Assembly (NCBI GenBank): GCA_021442155.1
Contig: CM038232.1
Coordinates: forward strand, 61,101,436-61,165,435
Source of the DNA: Cymbidium sinense
Lineage: Eukaryota; Streptophyta; Magnoliopsida; Asparagales; Orchidaceae
Direction: 5' to 3'
Length of the DNA: 64,000 nt
Below the pieces are notes generated by a model, which worked only from the letters and a program-made list of their open reading frames with translations, had not been told where the DNA came from and ran no database searches. Shown here in pieces: positions 59,501-64,000 of the stretch (position 1 is the first letter of the stretch; every line of letters begins with the position of its first letter). A program made the translations under genes and the position numbers.

Positions 59501-62457
59501 CCTATCATAGGATTGAGCAAAGAGAGAAATCTCTTAGATATCGTGTTGATTGAAAGGTTCCAGACTGCTGATGATTTGGATTTTGACTCACAAAACCTTT
59601 ATATTGCTTTTTGGTGTTCTTTTTTTTAATGTGATTGATAGGTAATTAATAAAATAAGTGTAATTAAACTATTATAAATTAACAAAAAAAATGTATATGA
59701 TGACCTTTCATGTTTTTTACCTATCATTAGCATTTATTGTGAATAAACTCCATTGCTTTGTTGAATAGTTAGTCATATCATTTCAGAATAAACTAGACCA
59801 ATGAAAAGAACAATAAGGATTACTAAGCAATGAAACTAATCCTCAAATGTTGGAATGCTAAAAGTTATTTACTGTATGAGGTGAAGTTACAAACAAATAA
59901 TAGTGAATGGTATAATAAATATATTCTGTTATTCTAAGAGAATTGTTTTGCTTGTGAAATTTTGCAAAATAATTTAAGCTCTAACTTTATTTTAACAAAT
60001 CCAACTCTTTGAAAATTAAATATGTTATAACTTACAAGAAACTTTGTCAAGTTATTATTCAAGTATTAAAATTTTTTAAGACTATACCTTTAATCAAATG
60101 TAAGAATAAAATTTTAAACCACATAATATCTATGTTGAATATGTCTAGAATCATTGCTTAAACAAATTTCATTCAAATTGCATCTTTTATTGTTTCATTA
60201 ATTGGCCTTATTTTTTTATCCTACATCCACATATAATGATGAAACTTTAGGCATTGAAACCAAATTTAATGCAGAAATTCTTCCTTGAAATTAGTGTTTT
60301 CTGATGTAGATTAATGATAAGATCTTCAAATCATGCTCATATATTCAAATTCACAATTCACAAACTCTTAATCAAGACAAATCATTCCTTTAGAAGAAAA
60401 TAAAATATTTGAAGAACATGATATAGAATAATTTATTAGTTATTTATTAGAATTACTGAATATAAATTTGTAAGTATCAAATCATATGTTGATTGAAAAT
60501 CATAACATATGTGCTAACAAAAAACTAGAAATTAAAGAATAAAGCCAACAAAGATAATGCATTACCAAATAGTAGCATGAAATTTTATGCCTTTATAAAT
60601 CTTCTCCCAAAAATTTTCAACCTCCATTTGCAAAGAAAATGCTAAAAGGAATTCCAATCAATCAAAAAATTATTACTTATCAGCAAAATCAAAGTAGAAG
60701 CATAAATATGATGTTCTATTTATAATCATAAAACTTAGATGAATTTATCCAAGAAAAATAAAAGATAAGTCACAACCTTTTCACAAAACATTACAAAAAA
60801 TCGTACCACCATGATCCCTTAATATAACCTATCCACCTTCCTAAAAGTCTCAATTATGTAAAAAATGTGAACATGTGGAAATCGGAATTAGGCATCACAT
60901 AAGACCTATAAGGGCCAGTGATGCAAAAATCGCATGAGCATGGAATACCAACAATGCTCACAATGCAGAATCTGTAAAGAAGTCAAATAAGAACCACAAC
61001 AAAGAACAGTGATCACCATGTTCACATGTTTCGCATCCAAATTTTATGTTACAAGCCAACATGAAATCCAATAAAACTGTAGATGAGTGAATATTGATAT
61101 AGATTTCATTCAGACCTTAACATGCCAAGTAAAATTTTATTGAAGGGAAATTTTAAAGTGCTAGTGAAAAAATGAAATCTTGAGTAATCAAAGATGAGTC
61201 AGTCTTTAGGGATTACCAGAAGAAATTCATACGCTTCACTTAGTTTATATCCTAGAACCCAGTACATATAGGCCAACTGCAATTTACAAAGTTATAAAAC
61301 AAGGTTAGCGACATATCTTCAAGACAATTAAAATAAGTTATCATAAGTATCAACTAAACTAGCAGCATTAAAAAAACATCAGGTACAGTACTGCAAAGAA
61401 GTACAGTTTATTATAAAAACCAACACCCCAGCTACTCAGACGTTTAGAGTTAGGAATCGTAAAAATTGAGTCAACTGATGAAAGAGACATCCAAAACAGG
61501 GATAACCTTAATGATAGTAAGACCATCTTCCAGAAGTTGAACAAAGCTTCTTTCCAGATAAAAGAAACTCAAAGAAATTATCGAGTTATAATTGAAATGG
61601 TTTAAAATTATTATTATTATTTTTTGTAAAATAACCTAAGATAACATGAACGTATATAGTTAAAAAAAGAATCTATGAAGAATAGATCTTTGACAACATT
61701 CAATAGAAAAGAATGAAAAATTAGCATTCATAAAGCTAGCCCCAACAAGTTGGGGGTAAAGCTAATGATTAACCTATAAAGGAAAATTAGAGGCAAACTA
61801 AACACCCATATCCAGGACAACCGAACTTGTTGAGAAAAAAACACTATGTTATGGAAGTTTGCTATGATGTACTTGTTAATCTGGAGGTTACCATTTGATG
61901 ACATAATACCATAAAGTGGCCATCTTTTGCATATACATGTAATTCGATATATTATCTTTACAGATGTGGCTAAGAACGTGAAATGAAATGGTAGAAAAAA
62001 ACCAGTCAAACTAACAGGTATAGAACAAGAATTCAAGCTACCCATTTCGCAAAGTTGAATATAATGCAAAATTACAACATACCAAAATCTTTGCCACGTC
62101 TCCTAAAGGTTAACAAATAACTAGAACTATTCCCAAATACAATAAAGGCATAAGAAAATAGTTTCAGCACAGGCAAAAAAGAACTCAAACAAGCTTCAGA
62201 AGAATATCGCTTCAGCAGATGAGACAAGTGAAACTCCACAATTTCAAACGAAACAACTTAAAGCAGCTCCATCATGTAAGAAAAAGCATGAAATTTTGAA
62301 GCCGTAGTTGCAGCCCCTTATTACCGCAACAGCAGGTGCTCTTCCAAGACCTGCAGTACAATGTATGTAGGCCACACCACCATTACTATTTATAGCCTTG
62401 TGTAGTATGCTGACAACAGCAGGGAGCCTCATCCTCAGATCAAAGGCATCAAAATCC
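19512..62457 (-). CDS. SEX4: Phosphoglucan phosphatase SEX4/DSP4 ortholog, 3' seven exons (5' part missing)
   Basis: Seven minus-strand exons (62457-62325, 61276-61217, 35019-34963, 24162-24067, 23653-23594, 19824-19717, 19625-19512) join in phase 0 into 628 nt with no internal stop, ending in TAA at 19514-19512. In order they give the end of a dual-specificity phosphatase domain (DFDAFDLR, P-loop [10 protein letters not shown]), its C-terminal helices ([32 protein letters not shown]), a CBM48 starch-binding domain ([36 protein letters not shown]) and a C-terminal helix. This order is that of Arabidopsis SEX4, which removes phosphate from phosphoglucans at the starch granule during night-time starch breakdown in plastids. 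Arabidopsis SEX4 is about 379 residues, so roughly 170 N-terminal residues, including the transit peptide, are not seen here. Catalytic Cys and Arg are present, so the enzyme should be active. LSF1/LSF2 are less likely: LSF2 lacks CBM48, and LSF1 has a PDZ-like domain and a different loop. The span includes two giant introns. Confidence 0.9.
19717..19824 (-). CDS. SEX4: SEX4 exon: CBM48 second half
   Basis: 108-nt exon of 36 codons, starting [14 protein letters not shown] and ending DGHVNNYIH. The YKYIVDGEW and DGHVNNY motifs are the hallmark strands of AMPK-type glycogen/starch-binding modules. The acceptor is TTACAG and the donor GTAAGA. An in-frame Met upstream is intronic, so a single-exon reading here would be wrong. 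Confidence 0.92.
20634..22990 (+). repeat. LTR-like module in SEX4 intron
   Basis: It begins with TGTAATACCCAAAAAAAG, a start typical of a group of plant LTRs. A stem-like CCGGGAATAC/GGAGGTAAG leader follows near 21,115, then CACATCACGACACTAACCTG near 22,052, GGTCAACGGGCCGGGTGACGACC near 22,558 and TTTCAGGATGGAACAATGAGG near 22,890. The same succession of block types recurs at 50,336-52,050. No internal retroelement domain is attached, so a solo LTR or non-autonomous element is suspected. Confidence 0.35.
21542..21576. repeat. (TA)n microsatellite
   Basis: Uninterrupted TA dinucleotides of about 17 units, inside the LTR-like module. Confidence 0.95.
23594..23653 (-). CDS. SEX4: SEX4 exon: CBM48 core with starch-binding Trp
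   Basis: 60-nt exon of 20 codons, beginning RIPLKFNP and ending VWLLERDLP. The Trp in [10 protein letters not shown] aligns with the starch-binding Trp in GFWILKRELP of the Arabidopsis protein. The acceptor is CTGTAG and the donor GTTAGT. It is separated from the preceding exon by 413 bp and from the next by 3,769 bp. Confidence 0.88.
24067..24162 (-). CDS. SEX4: SEX4 exon: linker and first strands of CBM48
   Basis: 96-nt exon of 32 codons, starting LTGLSRG and ending [10 protein letters not shown]. It joins the phosphatase domain to the carbohydrate-binding module; SGLDIGWGQ is invariant in SEX4 proteins. The acceptor is TTTTCAG (24169-24163) and the donor GTGAAA starts at 24066. Confidence 0.9.
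25139..25330. repeat. (TTA)n-rich imperfect trinucleotide array
   Basis: A run of TTATTATTA units broken by single substitutions. It faces a complementary (TAA)n array at 25,730-26,040. Confidence 0.9.
25730..26040. repeat. (TAA)n-rich imperfect trinucleotide array
   Basis: AATAATAATAAT runs with scattered changes. Together with 25,139-25,330 it could fold into a long hairpin with a ~400-base loop. The Asn- or Ile/Thr-rich frames here are low-complexity artefacts. Confidence 0.9.
26509..26600. repeat. (AT)n microsatellite
   Basis: More than 40 AT units, inside the CACTA remnant. Confidence 0.95.
27433..28676 (-). pseudogene. CACTA-associated Transposase_24-like ORF remnant
   Basis: The minus-strand block 28,676-28,473 contains [17 protein letters not shown] and [13 protein letters not shown], similar to the start of plant Ptta/En/Spm proteins (IIRxxFDGPYxSWxxVP...WWxxFKxxYxW). 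Near 28,250 [10 protein letters not shown] resembles their RxxNRAKQ region. The block 27,747-27,433 is rich in [21 protein letters not shown], a coiled-coil C-terminal part, with a basic/acidic tail. The order fits one ORF read right to left, broken by stops and frameshifts or introns. Confidence 0.5.
28733..29262. repeat. Tandem duplication, ~253-bp unit, two copies
   Basis: Two near-identical units start AAAAGTGAATGAAATATGTG at 28,734 and 28,987 and both end ATTCTTCTTCCTCT. The first copy lacks about 25 bp present in the second (GGGGTGGCGAGATTGAC region near 29,173). They otherwise differ at only a few positions, so the duplication is young. Confidence 0.9.
29351..30376 (-). mobile_element. 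RTE-type LINE fragment 1, 5'-truncated
   Basis: A (CAA)n run at the left (TTG tail on the minus strand), then AAGCCTTTATCCCACTAAGTGG, is the conserved 3' end of plant RTE LINEs. Near the right end the minus-strand frame 30,355-30,152 reads [29 protein letters not shown] and [10 protein letters not shown], the RT fingers/palm of RTE. The segment in between is frameshifted. It ends abruptly near 30,376 where similarity to the 44.3-kb copy stops. Confidence 0.8.
30470..32080 (+). mobile_element. Endogenous pararetrovirus (Caulimoviridae-like) fragment
   Basis: Three parts are visible. (1) 30,700-31,300: a coding-like stretch on the plus strand, broken by frameshifts and stops, with text such as [19 protein letters not shown]; its viral protein was not assigned. 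(2) 31,430-31,680: a non-coding block with two copies of AGCACTCAGCAGAAAA followed by CTATAAATAAGGGAGAG, resembling the enhancer/TATA part of pararetroviral promoters. (3) 31,860-32,010: an RNase H-like piece with [20 protein letters not shown] and a VRTDSN motif, like caulimovirid polymerases. Having RNase H just after the promoter-like block is unlike a linear viral genome and suggests rearranged or tandem integration. Not replication-competent. Confidence 0.55.
31600..31680 (+). promoter_or_regulatory. Pararetrovirus-type TATA/promoter block
   Basis: CTATAAATAAGGGAG at about 31,630 sits downstream of repeated AGCACTCAGCAGAAAA words (31,518 and 31,579), followed by GATAAGGGGATAGAG. Layout resembles the single large-RNA promoter of caulimovirids. 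Activity is unknown. Confidence 0.35.
32085..33216 (+). mobile_element. RTE-type LINE fragment 2, 5'-truncated
   Basis: Plus-strand reading begins at [20 protein letters not shown] and runs through [61 protein letters not shown] and [23 protein letters not shown] is the RT catalytic box. Towards the end [12 protein letters not shown] and the C-terminal region are still readable. It ends near 33,216 in GGCTTGATGTTGTTCTTG, a degraded TTG tail. Stops and frameshifts show it is dead. Confidence 0.82.
33220..34960. other. SEX4 intron DNA, no gene seen
   Basis: AT-rich. A 24-bp word beginning CATGAATCCACATATAGG occurs twice at about 34,000 and 34,036. A frame of 161 codons on the minus strand (34,213-33,728) overlaps this repeat and shows no domain; it is treated as spurious. 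Confidence 0.4.
34963..35019 (-). CDS. SEX4: SEX4 exon: end of phosphatase domain
   Basis: 57-nt exon of 19 codons reading [19 protein letters not shown], matching SKRSCFPKLDAIRNATIDI of the family. The acceptor follows a T-run (TTTTTTTTCAG) and the donor is GTAAGT, a near-consensus pair. It stands alone between introns of 26.2 kb and 10.8 kb, so automatic gene finders could easily skip it. Confidence 0.88.
35690..36060 (+). repeat. Possible solo LTR
   Basis: TGTTATAAGTAATAGATTC is followed by GCTATATAAAGAAACAATAAA (TATA and poly(A)-like words), a CT-rich leader (35,850-35,910) and ATTGTGGGTTGACCACCGTC. The arrangement resembles U3-R-U5 of a short LTR. Ends and target duplication were not found. 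Confidence 0.3.
36144..36371 (-). pseudogene. Ty3/gypsy chimeric remnant: RT motif joined to gag zinc knuckle
   Basis: A 75-codon minus-strand frame starts with [12 protein letters not shown], the post-thumb motif of gypsy RT, and then runs directly into [19 protein letters not shown] followed by GHNC, the CCHC knuckle region of chromovirus-type gag (normally PAELQERREKGLCFNCDEK...GHRC). The first Cys is changed to Ser. In intact elements these two motifs are far apart and in the opposite order, so a deletion or rearrangement joined them. Confidence 0.55.
37715..38329 (+). repeat. Tandem array, ~60-bp degenerate unit, about 12 copies
   Basis: The motif GGCATTCCAAAGGGATGTAAGTCC recurs in variant form about every 30-70 bp (near 37,723, 37,781, 37,843, 37,904, 37,933, 37,997, 38,062, 38,132, 38,190, 38,222, 38,250, 38,310). 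A second alternating motif, GTTCGCAAGACGAAC-like, appears in several units. One further unit follows the MITE at 38,705. Confidence 0.85.
38330..38704. mobile_element. hAT-like MITE
   Basis: 375-bp element with terminal inverted repeats CAGGGGTGTAAGTGAGTCAA and TTGACTTGTTTACACCCCTA, and a subterminal region dense in GAGCTCGAG/CTCGACTCG words, typical of small plant hAT elements. The 8-bp flanks are AATCTAAG and GATGTAAG (6 of 8 identical), matching the expected hAT target duplication inside a tandem-repeat unit. No coding capacity. Confidence 0.8.
38958..41883. other. Spacer of the inverted repeat, no gene recognised
   Basis: About 2.9 kb of AT-rich DNA between the arms. No transposase, retroelement or host domain could be read in either strand; the longest frame (40,455-40,643) has no recognisable content. 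Confidence 0.45.
42090..42930 (-). repeat. Tandem array, mirror copy of the 37.7-38.3 kb array
   Basis: The motif occurs as its complement (CTTACATCCATTGGAATGCC) at intervals of about 30-70 bp, e.g. near 42,105, 42,167, 42,228, 42,328, 42,387, 42,450, 42,568, 42,630 and 42,724. GCGAACAA-type words alternate with it, as in the left array. Confidence 0.82.
43137..43149. repeat. LINE target-site duplication, left copy
   Basis: AGAGATTTAATTA, identical to 45,454-45,466 at the other end of the LINE. Confidence 0.85.
43150..45453 (-). mobile_element. RTE-type LINE copy, 5'-truncated, with 13-bp TSD
   Basis: Bounded by perfect direct repeats AGAGATTTAATTA at 43,137-43,149 and 45,454-45,466. The 3' end at 43,150 is a (CAA)5 tract followed by CAAGCCTTAATCCCACTAGG (minus-strand TTG tail). 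From the 5' side it reads [17 protein letters not shown] (end of the AP endonuclease domain), then a basic linker, then RT text [20 protein letters not shown] and [10 protein letters not shown] near 44,200. It was truncated inside the endonuclease domain at insertion and has since gained stops. Confidence 0.88.
45454..45466. repeat. LINE target-site duplication, right copy
   Basis: AGAGATTTAATTA, identical to the copy at 43,137-43,149. Confidence 0.85.
46200..48630. other. SEX4 intron DNA, no gene recognised
   Basis: A poly(C) tract of about 14 bases lies near 46,506. The 46,260-46,480 stretch is GC-richer and leader-like on the minus strand, beside the outer end of the inverted repeat. No family was recognised in the short frames here. 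Confidence 0.4.
48640..50290 (+). mobile_element. RTE-type LINE 5' half with insertion and inversion
   Basis: Plus-strand reading near 48,800 gives [24 protein letters not shown], cut here to the recognisable [11 protein letters not shown] of the AP endonuclease. [20 protein letters not shown] and [14 protein letters not shown] follow (to about 49,450), all RTE blocks in order. After AGGVECAKT (near 49,665) about 280 bp of unrelated DNA intervene, then about 70 bp in inverted orientation, then [13 protein letters not shown] text resumes at 50,040. It ends before RT. Confidence 0.7.
50336..52150 (+). repeat. LTR-like module, second copy type
   Basis: Starts TGTAATAACCGAAAAATAG, continues through a GA-rich leader (50,440-50,590), AAAGGAGGTAATAATA, a long AT-rich stretch, CCTGACGAATATACCCGTGC (near 51,661), GAGACGGGTGATAAAT (51,780) and TTTTTCAGGTAACCTCC (51,988). 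The block order parallels 20,634-22,990 although sequence identity is low. Confidence 0.35.
52150..53450. other. SEX4 intron DNA, no gene recognised
   Basis: AT-rich with no readable domain on either strand. Confidence 0.4.
53455..53700. repeat. Degenerate tandem repeat, ~60-80 bp unit
   Basis: CATGCTACAAAGAGCGTGATGA (53,464), CACGCTATAAAGAGTGTG (53,523), CGCGTTACAATGAGCATAG (53,584) and GCTCGTTACACCAAACGCAT (53,662) are variants of one short palindromic motif at roughly 60-80 bp spacing. Confidence 0.5.
54000..55330. repeat. GC-richer LTR-like region with ~145-bp degenerate units
   Basis: Within 54,480-54,850 a motif of the form GACGC(A/T)A(A/C)(C/G)...CAGTCTGTTTCACGATC recurs three times (near 54,497, 54,628 and 54,788). 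It is flanked on both sides by GC-richer, leader-like minus-strand blocks (54,150-54,350 and 54,950-55,190). Frames across these blocks show no domain. LTR origin is an inference from composition and layout. Confidence 0.35.
55330..57580. other. SEX4 intron DNA, no gene recognised
   Basis: AT-rich. A 96-codon frame at 57,099-57,389 has no recognisable domain. Confidence 0.35.
57600..58548 (+). pseudogene. Unrecognised coding-like remnant with internal repeat
   Basis: A 138-codon frame (58,132-58,548) preceded by further coding-like text with stops. It contains a duplicated segment: GGAGGAAACCTCTCAAGTAG near 58,343 and a near-copy near 58,469, each followed by GAGGTGCAGCCAACTGGCC, about 127 bp apart. 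In the second copy it reads [12 protein letters not shown]. Basic helix-like text ([12 protein letters not shown]) lies before. A retrotransposon gag origin is possible but not shown. Confidence 0.3.
58620..59545. repeat. Tandem duplication, ~468-bp unit, two copies
   Basis: Units start CCATTGGCTCGAGACCTAGA at about 58,625 and 59,093 and run to AGAGAGAAATCT near 59,062 and 59,532. They differ at roughly a couple of dozen positions. One unit contains [14 protein letters not shown] text on the plus strand, but stops in both copies argue against a gene. Confidence 0.92.
59640..61216. other. SEX4 intron DNA, no feature seen
   Basis: AT-rich donor-proximal part of the 26-kb intron; no repeat or coding region recognised. 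Confidence 0.5.
61217..61276 (-). CDS. SEX4: SEX4 exon: phosphatase helix after the P-loop
   Basis: 60-nt exon of 20 codons beginning [12 protein letters not shown] and ending EFLL. It corresponds to the helix [20 protein letters not shown] of Arabidopsis SEX4. The acceptor is TTGCAG (61282-61277) and the donor GTAATC starts at 61216. It lies 1,048 bp from the catalytic exon and is followed by a 26,197-bp intron. Confidence 0.88.
62325..62457 (-). CDS. SEX4: SEX4 exon: phosphatase catalytic loop
   Basis: 133-nt internal exon. The first G completes an Arg codon started in the missing upstream exon, followed by 44 codons beginning DFDAFDLR and ending GRAPAVA. It carries the CX5R phosphatase signature: Cys is codon 33 and Arg codon 39 of the exon, in [10 protein letters not shown]. 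The Asp/Phe-rich DFDAFDLR segment holds the general-acid Asp and the aromatic residue that line the glucan-binding active site in the family. The acceptor AG is at 62459-62458 and the donor GTAATA starts at 62324. Confidence 0.92.
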
Positions 62458-63560
62458 CTATCACATCACAGATGAACCCAAATATTACTTAAAGCCAAGC
62501 TAGTATTTCCACTATGAAATATATAGAACCATAAACAAACATAAAAGAAATATACATCAAACTAGAAAGCAATGACTTCCTTTAATAATGGACGTGAGAA
62601 TATGAGATACAATATGAATATTCTCAAAACCACATTCTTTAAGTTATGCTTTCATATCTGAATTAGATGGAAGTCGCTGAATGATTGAATTGATCTATTG
62701 ATTGGCTAGTTAGATGCCTTGAAGTCAATTTAGACAAAAAGTTGATGCGTGGGGTGTAATAAGAATTAAAGAAAATCTGTTCAGTATGTCATTCCAATAT
62801 TTGCGTAGCATTTATACAATCTTAGAAAAACTTGTAATAGGAAACATACAAAATTAAAAAACAATTATTACAATACTATGCAGATTTGACAAGAAGGCAA
62901 TTGGGAACCCAAGGATCAAAGAAGTGGCAGTGAAACAAGAGAACTAAAGTCTTGGTTAGAGTATGTCGTAGCTGGAAAAAAATAATATAGCTATTTCAGA
63001 GTTACATGCAGAAGGTGGTGTGAGCATTATGTATAGACATGGCAATAGTATGAATAATATGGTCAGGTCAAGGAAAGAGAAGATGAAAGAATTATATAAT
63101 CCTGTTTATCATGCACCATATGGTAGAGTAAAAATTGTGTAGTGTAATCCTGGAGGTACATTCAATTTAAGTCTACAAGTATGATTTAGGTCTCTATATT
63201 TATTATCTACTTTCTATAGCTTTACATTTCATTTAAGACAGCGTTTTTGCTATTTTTGTTGTAGGAAAAGTATTAAATAAAAAGAAATGTCCATTTAGAT
63301 GATAAATTTTTCAAAATTTGACTTCAAAAAGTTACTTACAAGAGAGCATAATGTTTATGTGGTTTAATCTCATTGTAATTTATTTTGAGTGTTGATCAAA
63401 TTCATTCCTAGAAGGTACCTCGGTATTAATTTGTTCTGATAAATAATACTAGAGCATCCTCCTTTTCTAACATGTTGTAATCAAAGCCTAATAAGAAATT
63501 AACAATGACAAGGCAAGAGATTGAAATTTTAATGACTCAAAAATCATTTGTTTTATTGAA
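62458..63560. other. SEX4 upstream intron, no exon found
   Basis: The next exon upstream should encode the segment before the DFDAFDLR motif. Searching the minus strand by eye gave no convincing exon with splice sites, so that intron continues past this stretch and probably past the window end. Confidence 0.45.
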
Positions 63561-63880
63561 AATCAAATGCTTGTTTAATAGAAACTTGTGAATGCACTCA
63601 TTGGCAGTTCAAAGATGCCTGAGACATGGAAGAGGTGGTTAAAAAAACTCCTTAATGATACAATATTATTTGACATAAAGAACTTAAAAGATGACATGGA
63701 AAAAACAATTGATGAAAGATTATGGCTTAAGTTGGAGTCTTTGTTCCTAACCAAGAGCCTCTCCAACAAAATTTATTTGAAGCAAATATTATACTTGCTT
63801 TGCATATGTGAACTCCTAAAAGGCTATCAAACCTCAAAATTTTGGGGGTTCATGATAAGTTCAAGAGAAATAGATTAGTT
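63560..63880 (+). pseudogene. Ty1/Copia gag remnant
   Basis: A 96-codon plus-strand frame contains DDMEKTIDERLWLKLESLF and TKSLSNKIYLKQILYLL. This matches the central block of Copia gag (W-x-KLE-x-LYxSKSLxNxxYLKxxLY). It starts with a MNALIGSSKMPETWKRW-like helix and ends soon after SSREID. Neighbouring gag, protease and RT parts are not seen within the window. It sits antisense in the SEX4 intron. Confidence 0.65.
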
Positions 63881-64000
63881 ACATTTCCATTGAGATACAA
63901 GGTAAGCTTAGATTTAGAATCAATAATTTTTATGGACAAAAGAACTAATAGTTAATTGCCTCTCTCAATCACAAATAAGATAACTCCTAATTAAAGAAAT

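Noticed and set aside
62755..62820. Possible upstream SEX4 exon (minus-strand text RKYWNDILNRF slightly like the family's KKYSDIQHIR)
   Set aside because: No splice acceptor or in-phase donor, and the similarity is only a few residues.
1..64000. CRISPR arrays, operons, tRNA or rRNA genes
   Set aside because: The DNA is plant nuclear; the tandem arrays have degenerate units without unique spacers, and no tRNA cloverleaf or rRNA stretch was recognised by eye.

Overview
This window is nuclear DNA of a flowering plant with a repeat-rich genome. It is strongly AT-rich, has almost no long open reading frames, and carries plant-type introns, degenerate LTR retrotransposons, RTE-type LINEs, a CACTA transposon end, hAT-like miniature elements and a fossil pararetrovirus. 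The species cannot be told from the sequence alone.

One host gene is recognisable, and it has to be assembled by eye because its exons are 57-133 bp long and far apart. On the minus strand, seven exons between 62,457 and 19,512 encode the C-terminal ~208 residues of a plastid phosphoglucan (starch) phosphatase orthologous to Arabidopsis SEX4 (DSP4). They carry the dual-specificity phosphatase signature [10 protein letters not shown], the rest of the phosphatase domain, the CBM48 starch-binding domain and the conserved C-terminal helix. All six introns use GT-AG and lie in phase 0. Two are very large (26,197 bp and 10,800 bp), so this partial gene covers 42.9 kb. The first exons (transit peptide and N-terminal half of the phosphatase domain) were not found and probably lie beyond position 64,000.

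Layout: 1-19.4 kb lies downstream of SEX4. It contains a decayed Athila-type Ty3/gypsy element on the minus strand (gag ~9.6 kb, protease ~7.7 kb, RT/RNase H ~6.9-5.9 kb, integrase ~5.4-4.5 kb, a Transposase_32-like ORF ~3.6-3.2 kb), followed by LTR-like DNA with tandem repeats (14-17 kb). From 19.5 to 24.2 kb are the last four SEX4 exons, with an LTR-like insertion in one intron. The 24.2-35.0 kb intron holds trinucleotide arrays, a CACTA half-element, a 253-bp tandem duplication, two RTE LINE fragments in opposite orientation and, between them, an endogenous pararetrovirus fragment. The 35.0-61.2 kb intron holds a gypsy gag/RT chimera, a ~9.4-kb imperfect inverted repeat whose arms carry ~60-bp tandem arrays, a hAT-like MITE and a LINE with a perfect 13-bp target duplication, another RTE LINE with an internal inversion, LTR-like modules and a 468-bp tandem duplication. 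From 61.2 to 64 kb are the two phosphatase exons and a decayed Copia gag.

The window therefore shows one starch-degradation gene stretched by nested transposon and viral insertions while its exons and splice sites appear intact. All calls are from reading the sequence; no database search was run.
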